Source: Lotus japonicus
Taxonomy: Eukaryota > Streptophyta > Magnoliopsida > Fabales > Fabaceae
DNA length: 64,000 nucleotides
NCBI RefSeq assembly: GCF_012489685.1
Contig: NC_080043.1
Span: 3,722,501 to 3,786,500, forward strand
Direction of reading: 5' to 3'
Position 1 is the first letter of the stretch, and every line of letters begins with the position of its first letter. Below, piece by piece: positions 56,310-64,000 of the stretch. Position numbers and translations under genes: made by a program. The notes beneath the pieces were generated by a model. That model was not told the origin of the DNA and made no database searches. It worked only from the letters and a program-made list of their open reading frames with translations.

Positions 56310-58224
56310 CTACACCTTGGTTTGTAAAGAATTGTTGCTGTCACATAGATCAGTATTTCTTCTACCACAAAGTGCCACAAATTTATTATTAAATTCCAAC
56401 AAAGGACACTTATCTATCAAATTGGAACCAAGGTATGTATCTTTGAGCAAGACGGTACTCCGTACACCTTTATTAGTGAGGTAAAATATCCCTTGATGCT
56501 TTATCAAGCAAAGCAGCAACTGCGAAGGTAAGAAACACTCCGAATGAAATGCATCTAACTGTGAAGATGTCAGCCTCTTCTCCATGGTCAAGCTGAGGAG
56601 CTCATGGATCACTGCCACGGCCCGTTTCCGAGATTTTGGATCCGCAACATCAAACCTCCTCGCATTCAAATAAGGAGAAGGAAACTCCAACTTCTGCCAC
56701 CTCTCAAGCTGCTGAAGGTAACCAACATTTGGTCTAAAACCAGCAGGAAAATTCACTTTGAATGCAAATGGACCAACATAGTTGCCATCTCTTGAAATCT
56801 TCACTTTCCTCTGATCCTGATTAGGCTTTGTGTTCAAAACTCCTTCTTGTGCCAACCTAGTACGTGTTCGTTTAAATTATATCCAAAAATAACTTACAAT
56901 CAAAATGTCAAGTGAAAGTTGAAACAACTTAGAAAATGATTTTCCTTAGAAAATTACCAAACAAATCCAAACATATACCAATCGAAAATCCCTACACTTT
57001 TGGTTTGAGACCCTTAATAGTCAAACAAAAACCTTCTCAATTGAATCAATTCAAGCAGAACAGAGTCACTTAGTGTGTATTCGGATTTCCGTTGAGCTCA
57101 ACGTGGGAAAAATCTCGCTTCTCCAAATCACATTGAACTCAAGGGGGCAAATTCAATCTTCTCCATTGATGGCTTGAGATACGTGAAATCGCGTTTGTGT
57201 TAGAACCAACGCAAAAACAAACACACTTACAGATGGAAAAACTCACTTTGTTTCAATTTTTTCATTCAGAATACCTGAACCAAAGGAAAATCAAGCTATT
57301 TGCTTAGGATTTGGTATTTTTAATCATGGGAGCATAAAAGTAAAATCAAGAAATTATATAATTGTTGATTGGGAAACCAATGATTTAGATTTTAACAACT
57401 TCATAATTCATTTATCATAGTCTCAACTGTTTTCAATTTTCCAATCAACTTCTATCCTAATACTTGATCCTATAAAGCACATTCTCTACTAGTTGGACTC
57501 AAATTGATTCCTTTCCTTGCTATTACGCGAATGCGAAGACATGGTTATATATTATATTTCTAGCAAACAACACTAGTAATAATAGAATCCAAAAATGTAC
57601 CTACCTAGCTTCTCTAGCAGTGACAGCCAAAGAGGAATCCCAATCCTCCAAGTGAAGAAAATCCCTTCCACGAACACGCCTGATTGCGAAAAACTGAGGG
57701 TACTTAGCAATCAAACACTCCTCAAAATCAGAGGGAAGACCCAACTCAGCCCCAACAAGCTCCAGCGTCTCAAGGGGAACCCTGCAGTCAACACAGAGCA
57801 TGAGCAGCTTCCTCAGGTTAGTAACCAACACCGGCTCCATCAACTCCCTAGCCCGTACTTCTTCCTGCGCCACCCGGCGAGCCTTGTCGGTGAGCGAAAC
57901 GGAAGGCGGAGCTCCGGCGACACGGAAAATCGTCGGGTGCCTCTCGATGAGTGCCATGAAGTCCCATTTGCGGACGAACCCCACGTTCTTCTCGAGGTCG
58001 CGGAGGAAGAGAGGGGAGTTTCTGGGTTGCGATTGGATTAGGGTTTTGAGTTGGAGGATCATCAATGGCTTCTTGCGAAGCTCCATTACTCGGTCTAGCT
58101 CCGGGACACGATGGTAGGTTTTTTTCTTCGGCCTTCTTCCGCCGCTTGATTTGTGGCGGATGCAACCCACCACGGTGGCGCGTGGGTTCTTCGCGGTGAG
58201 AAACGAAACTTGAGAGCGAAGCAT
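56310..58224 (-). CDS. PORR-domain organelle RNA-binding protein (two exons, 388 aa)
   Basis: Exon 1 is 58224-57605 and exon 2 is 56856-56310. The 748-bp intron has donor CTAG|GTAGGT and acceptor ACTAG|GTTGG, and joins as ...TAREAR-LAQEGVL... in frame. The first 35 residues (MLRSQVSFLTAKNPRATVVG, then RHKSSGGRRPKKK) are basic with almost no acids, like an organelle transit peptide, probably mitochondrial. The PORR domain fills residues about 40-370: RVPELDRVMELRKKPLMILQ, LFLRDLEKNVGFVRKWDF, LRKLLMLCVDCRVPLE, FLHLEDWDSSLAVTAREAR, ISRDGNYVGPFAFKVNFPAG, FPSPYLNARRF and HQGIFYLTNKG. Known PORR proteins bind organelle RNA and help splice group II introns. The exact target here is unknown. Length fits the family. 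Confidence 0.92.
56857..57604 (-). other. Intron of the PORR gene
   Basis: 748 bp, GT-AG, AT-rich. It contains no inserted element that I can recognise. Confidence 0.85.
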
Positions 58225-58374
58225 TTGATCGGAGAGAAACGAGAGTGGGACTCTGCGGGTTCGGGTCGAGTAGACCCGGGAATTAGTAGAGAAAGAATAA
58301 TATGGGTTTTTTGCTTAAAACATTGGTTGTAGAAAAAATAACAAATAAAAGTAATTAATTACTAGAGTGGAGTG

Positions 58375-58711
58375 TTAAAGTGATTCCTTTGACGCGTTTT
58401 CTTTCGTGAAGAAGGTGCCTTCGCACCGCCATAGGTTCACCTCTCTTATATGGGATATCTCTTGTTAGATCGGTCTTGGTCAGTGGAGCTTTCCCACAGC
58501 TTGAGGGAGAGGAACGCGTGTGCAGACTTCCTCGCGAAGCATGAAGCCTGTCGGCATGCGCCTTTGATAACTATTGACTCTTCGCTGGAAGGGGTGAGTC
58601 TCCTGCTTCTTGCTGATGCGGTTGGCTTAACTGTTCTCATACCTTAGTTTGCATGCTTCTGTTTTCTTTTGGTTTTTTTTTCCGTTTCTTTAGCTTTGTA
58701 CCAAAAAAAAA
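58375..58711 (+). mobile_element. 5'-truncated LINE, 3' end with RNase H remnant
   Basis: Reads FVKKVPSHRHRFTSLIWDIS, then after a +1 shift near 58460 LLDRSWSVELSHSLRERNAC, ADFLAKHEACRHAP and a stop at 58645. The block LSHSLRERNACADFLAK is the C-terminal part of the RNase H domain found in many plant L1-like elements. A T- and G-rich 3' tail and ACCAAAAAAAAA (about 58700-58711) give the poly(A) end. It sits upstream of, and opposite to, the PORR gene start. No target duplication was settled. Confidence 0.75.
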
Positions 58712-58734
58712 TAGTCGTGGTGTACTTGAATGAT

Positions 58735-58830
58735 AGTTCAAGTGGTAAGAACTGAGTAACATATGAGTTGGAAAAAGGGAGGTCCAAGAGTCAATCATTG
58801 GAAGATGTAATTTATTTTTTCGATGTAAAT
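58735..58830 (+). mobile_element. tRNA-derived SINE-like fragment
   Basis: An A-box-like block TAGTTCAAGTGGTAAGAACT and, about 45 bp on, a weak B-box-like block GGTCCAAGAGTC. Between them ACATATGAGTTGG resembles ACATAAGTGTTGG at the 7.8-kb copy. No clear tail or target duplication. Confidence 0.35.
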
Positions 58831-59014
58831 AAAACACAGTCGTGATTCATGAACCACTCAATAGTAGAGGGCATCTGCTACAACCTCTTAAAAGATGCAC
58901 GCGATCAGGATTTAGCATGTTCGCTCCATTTCTCTGAGTAAAATTCTTCGCATTGCAATGCCTATCATATCGGCTTTGCCTTTCATAAGTGGAGATATAA
59001 TAAAGTCGCTTATT
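58831..59014. other. Short intergenic stretch, nothing seen
   Basis: No coding or repeat signal is supported here. Confidence 0.5.
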
Positions 59015-59820
59015 GTGTGTTAGTTGTTAAGTAGTTACATCACTTACCTCTTCTAGTTAGTTAAATTATAAGTTTATAACTAATTATAAATTTGTTTGTT
59101 AGGTTTACATTCCTGATATGGCTTTCGGTTCAGTGTTGAACTTGTATATAAGAGCATAGTCACTCTTGTAATGATGAAGTTGTTGAATCTAGCCATTGAT
59201 TCCTTCTTCAAATTAACTCTTCTTTGTCTCAAGCTTCTATACTCTACATGGATCATGGTCAGAAATGTCAATAATGGAAACAATGGCAACAATGGAGGAA
59301 GAATTGCACAAGTGGTTACTCCCGATACAACTCAAAATCCTTCTAGTCTACTACATTCATCCAGGAGAGGATCCCTTTACTCCTATATATGGTTAATCCA
59401 ATATTGCTTGGTGGCAAGGATTATCATTTATGAGCTTATACATGCAATGCAACGAGCCTTGATCTCGAAGAACAAATTTCGGTTTGATCTCAATGGAAGC
59501 ATTCCAGTGCCAACTCTAGCTAATCAGAATTTTGATGTGTGGGATCGTTGCAGCAACTTAATCCATTCCTTGATCTTTACTTCGGCAACTCCTTCCATTA
59601 CATATAGCATAGTGCATGTTGAAAAATCTTATGACGCTTGGCATTGACTTGAAAGATAGATTCACGCAAGGAGATATTGTGCGTGTATTTTTATCTTCAC
59701 CATGAGATCAATTCTTTCAAACAAGAATTTACTATGATGACTTATTATTTCGTTAAATAGATGGTTTTATAGGAGGAATTAGAGTTCTATTGTTTGATTC
59801 CTTAGTGTAGATGCACAGTT
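59015..59820 (+). mobile_element. Truncated Ale/Retrofit-like copia element: LTR and gag remnant
   Basis: An LTR-like segment runs from TGTGTTAGTTGTTAAG (about 59015) to CTCTACA (59248). It has a TATA box TGTATATAAG near 59144 and a worn PBS (ATGGATCATGGTCAGAAATG) after it. The 158-aa frame 59171-59647 and its shifted continuation give copia gag words: ALISKNKFRFDLNGSIPVP, VWDRCSNLIHSLIF, VEKSYDAWH, then DLKDRFTQGDIV. Stops and shifts break it. No pol or second LTR follows. Confidence 0.7.
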
Positions 59821-59993
59821 CTATGTAGATGTGTTACTATTATAAGTGTTAAAATGTTTAGAGAACACGATTATATCATTTGATTCTAGTAATGATAGAC
59901 TTTTAAAACTTTGGCGACTCTTCATTGGAATAAGGTTTAAAATGTTTTATTGAAATCAAAATTTTGAAAATTATAAATTGATATATACACTTA

Positions 59994-60978
59994 GGGCTCG
60001 CTTAATGGTCGAGATATTATAAGACCAAGATATGATAGAGACTTTAATAAGAGTACGATAAACTTTTATCCTATCATGTTTGAGGTGACCGGATTTAAGC
60101 AAGAAAAGTACATAATACTTTTTAAAATTTAATTTTTCTAAATTAATAATCTTAAAAAGTAATTATTATTTTTTGATAAATGAATCTATATATGTTTTAA
60201 AATTAATTCAAAATATTTTTAGTAATTAGTTAATATAAATTAAAAATATGTAAGTAATTAATTGATTTAAATTTAATAGTAGCAAGTGGTAAATAATAAA
60301 ATTAATATTTTTTAAATTAGTCAATATTTATATTATAAATAATTATATATATAAGTACAAAGAAAAGTTTTAAGTAATTAATAGAAGAAGATAAGATAAA
60401 ATTAATCCATATTCACTATTAATAAATCAATATTTTTAATTGAGTAGTCTATTTTAGTGTTAGTCAATAATTAATTTATATTTTAATTATCATAATATAA
60501 GTAACGAAATAATATTAATTGAGTAAGACCAATATTTTGATTACTTATAAGTTATTTCATTATTTCATTAAATTTATATGAGTAACTTAATAATTTTAGC
60601 TTTATGGTAATTAAAAAAAAACTTTATGGTAACCATCAGATTTTTTTTATCAATTGGAGGGGTAAATTAGAGTATTACAAATGAACAAGTGGGTTGGTGT
60701 AGTGGTTTAGTTCTTCACCCTTTAAGCAAGTAGTTGGGGGTTCGAATCTCAACTCTTGCGAATAGAGAAAACTCTTTGGTCAGCCCCCTACCACTTAGTG
60801 CGCTAACCGTGAGACGAGAGATTAGTCTCACAGCTGTCGACTGTGGGGATACTTTGGTCAAGACAAAAAAAAAAAGAGTACTACAAAGGAAAGAAAATTG
60901 TTTTTTTTTTTAAAAAGAAGGAATAGAAAATTGTTATCATATCCTATATATTCAAATAAGTTCTAAACGAGGTCCCCC
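59994..60978. mobile_element. MITE-like element carrying a SINE
   Basis: The left end GGGCTCGCTTAATGG and the inverted right end GGGGGACCTCGTTTAGAAC are loosely similar, and both arms go on with GATATGATA words. TTA flanks both ends (59991-59993, 60979-60981). The body is very AT-rich. Boundaries are less certain than those of the other MITEs. Confidence 0.45.
60682..60874 (+). mobile_element. Intact tRNA-derived SINE
   Basis: A-box TGGTGTAGTGGTT (60695-60707) and B-box GGTTCGAATCT (60739-60749), 31 bp apart, form a pol III promoter. An unrelated body follows, then a tail of about 11 As. A 13-bp target duplication AGAGTATTACAAA / AGAGTACTACAAA (60669-60681, 60875-60887) differs at one site. 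Total length is 193 bp. It needs LINE reverse transcriptase to move. Confidence 0.92.
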
Positions 60979-61118
60979 TTATGATAAAATTTACAGATTA
61001 TAAATAAGATATGATAAGATACATGATTGTATTATTTTATTGAAAGACGTAACAAACAATAGATTACACCAAAATATAATTATATAAATATCCAAACTGA
61101 CCCTTAAACCCAAAAGGA

Positions 61119-61128
61119 ATATATATAA
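61119..61128 (+). promoter_or_regulatory. TATA box of the F-box gene
   Basis: ATATATATAAG about 90 bp before the F-box start codon, a suitable place for a short 5' leader. Confidence 0.5.
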
Positions 61129-61213
61129 GCAAAAGCAAGGTACGATGTAATTTGCATTAGGTTTAGAATTTCAGCTTTTGGTTCTCCAACTCCAACTACA
61201 CTGCGTGCTCTCC

Positions 61214-61543
61214 ATGAACACCCCTCATCCAGATAAATTGCCGCGCACGCAACTCCACGACGATCTCATTGCGGAGGTCCTATCATGGCTTCCGGTGAAA
61301 TCCCTCACGCGACTCAGGTGCGCCTGCAAATCCTGGAACACTCTCATCTTCTCCGATCACTCCTTCACCAAATTGCACCTTCACAGATCGGCATTGCGCA
61401 ACCCCCAACTCTTGCAGCGTGTAAAAACTGGCTACGACCACAGCGATTTCTATATCACACAATTGTCCGGATCTGGTTTAGTTGAGAACCCATGGATCTT
61501 ACTTGCCCATAACCCTCGCTACCGATTGAAGGAAGGGGACCGC
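61214..61543 (+). pseudogene. F-box gene, N-terminal 110 codons, cut by an LTR retrotransposon
   Basis: The start is MNTPHPDKLPRTQLHDDLIA. The F-box covers residues about 14-55: LHDDLIAEVLSWLPVKSLTR, then LRCACKSWNTLIFSDHSF, the SKP1-binding region of SCF ubiquitin ligases. Relatives go on with an FBA/kelch-like substrate domain for some 250 more residues. Here the frame enters the LTR at 61544 and stops 32 codons later (61639). ATG 61214 is chosen because upstream in-frame triplets lack an ATG. The 3' part of the gene should lie beyond the right window edge, after the element. As it stands only an F-box stub could be made, which could bind SKP1 but not a target. Confidence 0.85.
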
Positions 61544-62076
61544 TGTTCTGGGAGCCCTGACCGGGGACAGACAGGGCACCCAGGACGAGGCAGGGCCCCA
61601 CGAAGTGTCCCACCCAAGGGACAGTTCAGGGGAGTCTAAGAGCCCTTGCTGATGGGCCCCACTGCCAAGGGTGAGGACAAGGAACCGGGGGCCCACTATC
61701 TAGAGGTTGACCTAGGCCAACTACCCTAGGGGGTAGGTTGGCTGGAGCAGGTCCGTAGGGGCCCCCAAACCGTTGGATCACTGTTCCTCTGCAGGAAATC
61801 CAACAGCGATCCATGCCCTCAGGTACGAGCCATGCATGACGTTGCATGGCTCCAACCCTAGTTCTACCTCTCCTATATAAAGGGAACCCTTCTTCTATCA
61901 AAAGGGAACGTATTCTCTCCATTCTCACGATTCTCACAACTTCATTCACTGACTTTAGCATCGGAGTGTCTTGCAGGAGCCCCTCCCGGGACCTTGCCAA
62001 CTTGGAGCCCTTCAGCACGTCCAGATCCCCCCTCTCCTACCCCTTGTCAACGGGTAGTTTGATCTCTCCCAGATCA
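61544..62076 (+). repeat. 5' LTR of the right-edge gypsy element
   Basis: 533 bp, TG...CA. It has a TATA box CTATATAAAG at about 61873-61882, and TCGGAGTGTCTTGCAGGAG near 61963, a U5-type motif shared with the LTR at 1-442. Confidence 0.85.
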
Positions 62077-63259
62077 ATTGGCGCCGTCTGTGGGGGGTTG
62101 GCCCCGGCTAAAGGTTGCCCCTGGTCGCCAAGACCATCTCCCTCGTCTCGAGGAACCTCCTGCTCCCCTTCACTGTCGGTCTCGACCTCGTCGACTGGAA
62201 CTTGCAGCGCGGCGACCAAAGCAGTGTTGACCTCCATCTTAGCACCTGCATAGGAATCACAAGAAGAAAGTTAGTCAGACGAAAAGACATGCATCACTCC
62301 AGGCATGGTAGCAAAAATGCCTTACCTCTCGCACGCAATAAACAAGCGTTCTTCCGAACGCTATAAGTACAAAGATCGTAACAGCGCAGCGGTCGGATAC
62401 AGAACTCTTTGGGTGGGTCACCCCTTACTTCTCTCCGTATGGCGGCCACCAAGAGATTTTTGAAGGCCAAGTCGACCTCCGACAAGGCCTCGGCCTCGAA
62501 GCCGAAAGAACTAATCTTCACGTCGTAGTGCTTGGCGTTCCAGGCCAGCGGGAACCGTGCGCGACTGCCGCCGTTCGGGGCCTTCTCGAACCACCAAAAG
62601 GGGGGCGGAGTGGTAGGCGCCACCCGGAAGAATTGGTCTTTGAAGTCCCGGTAGGACTCGGCGAACGGGTGAAAGATCTGGAGATCCTTACCCGACCTCA
62701 GAGTCACAATCCCGTGCCCGCCATGTCCTTGAGTGTGGGCCACCTCGAATAAGTGAAAAAAGAGCGGAATCGACGGCTTCCGGCCGAACAAGACGCACGC
62801 GACCTCGTAAGCGCGCACGAAACCCCAAGCACCGGGATGAAGCTGCGACGGCGCGACCCCCATATGGTGGAGAACGTCACATTGAAAGTCCGTGAGCGGC
62901 ATCCTCACCCTCACCTTCTTCATGGTGTAAATATGCATGTACACCCCAAACGGCGGGGTGTGGGGTAGCCGCTCCTTCTTACCCGGCGAATACGCCATGT
63001 GACCGGGGCCGATCTGGGTCTGCGACATAAAACGCTGGCTCCAGAAATAATCTTCCTTCTCGTGGGCGTACTCCGACGGGAGATCGAGAATGGTGCGGCA
63101 CCACTTGTCATACACGGCCTCGTCCCCCTCCAGATGAGGGTATTTCTCACGATCGATCTTCTTATTCTTGGGGGCCCCTGACCGGGGCCTAGAGGTTAAA
63201 GCCCCGCCCGAGGCCTCACCTACGCTCTTGCCTTTCTTCTTCTGGGTAGGCTTCCCCAT
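62037..63259 (-). CDS. Antisense retroelement gene, PF04195-like ('putative gypsy type transposon'), spliced, about 380 aa
   Basis: Exon 1 runs 63259-62326 (MGKPTQKKKGKSVGEASGG...). A predicted 80-bp intron (62325-62246) has donor GAGAG|GTAAGG, branch-like GACTAAC and acceptor TATGCAG. Exon 2 runs 62245-62037 and continues in frame as GAKMEVNTALVAAL, ending in GEIKLPVDKG. Without splicing exon 1 runs to a stop at 62294 (321 aa). Residues about 105-280 (HTPPFGVYMHIY, MPLTDFQCDVLHHMGVAPSQ, GAWGFVRAYEVACVLF, FWWFEKAPNG) resemble the domain of unknown role found in plant gypsy elements. The basic N-terminus may be a nuclear signal. Exon 2 passes antisense through the PBS and ends inside the LTR. 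Antisense extra ORFs are known in Tat-lineage elements. Function is unknown. Confidence 0.75.
62079..62095 (+). other. Primer-binding site of the right-edge gypsy element
   Basis: TGGCGCCGTCTGTGGGG, two bases after the LTR. This is the common PBS of plant gypsy elements of this group. Confidence 0.85.
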
Positions 63260-63469
63260 AACGACACATGCACAAGGGAAAACGCCGTATCAACACCTAT
63301 GTCGTTTGAATCGGCTCAAAGAAGGACCCACCCGGAATCCATCTTTGCCCTAGGCAGGACAACGCGACCGTGCGGCGGAGCAGACCCTCAGAGAGAATCT
63401 CCTCCGCCGCAAGAGGGGGCCGCCAGGGGAGGGGAAACTCCCAACTCCCCCAAGAGCAAGCCACCCTTT

Positions 63470-63531
63470 CTGCTAGAAAAAAGAAAAAATTAAAATCTTA
63501 AGAAGGAGAGTCAGGTGAAGCGAGGACTTAC
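63470..63531 (-). other. Possible intron in the 5' leader of the antisense gene
   Basis: Minus-strand donor CTT|GTAAGT and acceptor TTTTTTCTAGCAG, with a U-rich tract between. At 62 nt it is a little short for a plant intron, so the call is tentative. Confidence 0.35.
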
Positions 63532-63673
63532 AAGAAGAAACTGGAAAAGCTTCCAAACGACCACCGTGCGGAAGAAGACACCACCGTGAAACACCGGTAC
63601 CTGACGGAAAGAAAGGGGGAGAGGTTGGGGAAAATTTAGAGATGCGAAAGTGCAAATGAATCCCCTCCTCCCT

Positions 63674-63681
63674 CTTTTATA
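63674..63681 (-). promoter_or_regulatory. TATA box for the antisense gene
   Basis: Minus-strand TATAAAAG in the context TTTCTATAAAAGAGGGAGG. It would start transcription near 63645, about 390 nt before the antisense start codon (about 330 nt if the leader intron is removed). Confidence 0.5.
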
Positions 63682-64000
63682 GAAAATGAGGAGGGAGACG
63701 TGACGTTTCGACAGCCCTAGTTTCCCTAATCATGACGTTTGGGAAAACCAAAGGGCTTCGTCCAATCAGGCCCCGCCACGTCAGAGAGGAGGCAGTGACG
63801 GCGAAGCGACACACGCCTCCAGAGGCACGTGGGAGAGGAGTCGCGAAGCGACGCAACCCACCCGGAAACGACACGTACCATCTCAAGAGTCAGGTACATT
63901 AAATGCAGTGGGCCCAAAGCCCCCCACCGTCCCATTCTCCCGCGTCTTTTTGGCTTCCCAGATTCAAACCAGGCAACAACCCACTCGACACTAAACCCAG

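Larger units (their letters stand above)
61544..64000 (+). mobile_element. Ty3-gypsy element (Tat-type), 5' part, runs off the window
   Basis: The 5' LTR (61544-62076) starts at TGTTCTGGGAG within the F-box codons. The expected left target duplication is ACCGC (61539-61543). A PBS and an antisense gene follow. No gag is reached by 64000. The sense-strand leader is thus at least 1.9 kb long. Placement in the Tat group rests on the PBS type and on the PF04195-like antisense protein. Confidence 0.85.

Noticed and set aside
57595..58117. Plus-strand ORFs of 105-148 aa over the PORR exon 1
   Set aside because: Antisense shadows of the GC-rich PORR exon, which has a clear domain.
61626..62018. 130-aa minus-strand ORF in the gypsy LTR
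   Set aside because: It lies wholly in the LTR and has no domain. The supported antisense gene ends at 62037, before it.

Overview
The window is plant nuclear DNA. Genes have short GT-AG introns, there is much AT-rich intergenic DNA, and there are LTR retrotransposons of both plant superfamilies, MULE, hAT and Harbinger-type non-autonomous DNA elements, and tRNA-derived SINEs. The SIRE-like LTR with its GATCAGAAGATCTGA-type minisatellite, and the repeat families that I recognise, suggest a papilionoid legume of the Lotus/Medicago/Trifolium kind. That species guess is inference.

Only three ordinary host genes are supported. One is a BOI-related RING E3 ubiquitin ligase at 9365-10582 (+), with three exons and 344 aa. 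One is a PORR-domain organelle RNA-binding protein at 58224-56310 (-), with two exons and 388 aa; a decayed partial tandem copy of its 3' end lies just downstream at 55735-54890. The third is the N-terminal 110 codons of an F-box gene at 61214-61543 (+), which is cut by an LTR retrotransposon insertion.

The rest is a stack of mobile DNA. From left to right it holds: a truncated Ty3-gypsy LTR (1-442); a MULE with 9-bp target duplications and an FBD-like gene fragment (576-1705); a hAT MITE (17016-17830); a young complete Tat-lineage gypsy element on the minus strand (18529-25307) with an in-frame stop in gag and a perfect 90-bp in-frame duplication over the reverse transcriptase YVDD motif; two further MULEs (27996-29544, 30369-31508); a decayed copia 3' half (32560-33827); a Tourist-like MITE (35731-36191); and a nearly pristine gag-only SIRE-like copia element (38936-43812).

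Next come a 3.4-kb satellite array of about 20 monomers of about 168 bp with higher-order structure (45555-48926), a three-level nest of MITE, Harbinger-like and hAT elements (48927-52160), a LINE 3' end, an Ale-like copia remnant, and a textbook SINE (60682-60874) inside a MITE. The last element is a Tat-type gypsy element that runs off the right end. It carries an antisense gene (63259-62037) that appears to be spliced and to read out through the element's primer-binding site into its own 5' LTR.

The host genes show no functional link to one another. The most unusual items are the spliced antisense gene, the duplicated catalytic motif in the young gypsy element, the gag-only SIRE element without zinc knuckle, and the higher-order satellite. 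I found no RNA operon, CRISPR array or prokaryotic system, and I recognise no miRNA.
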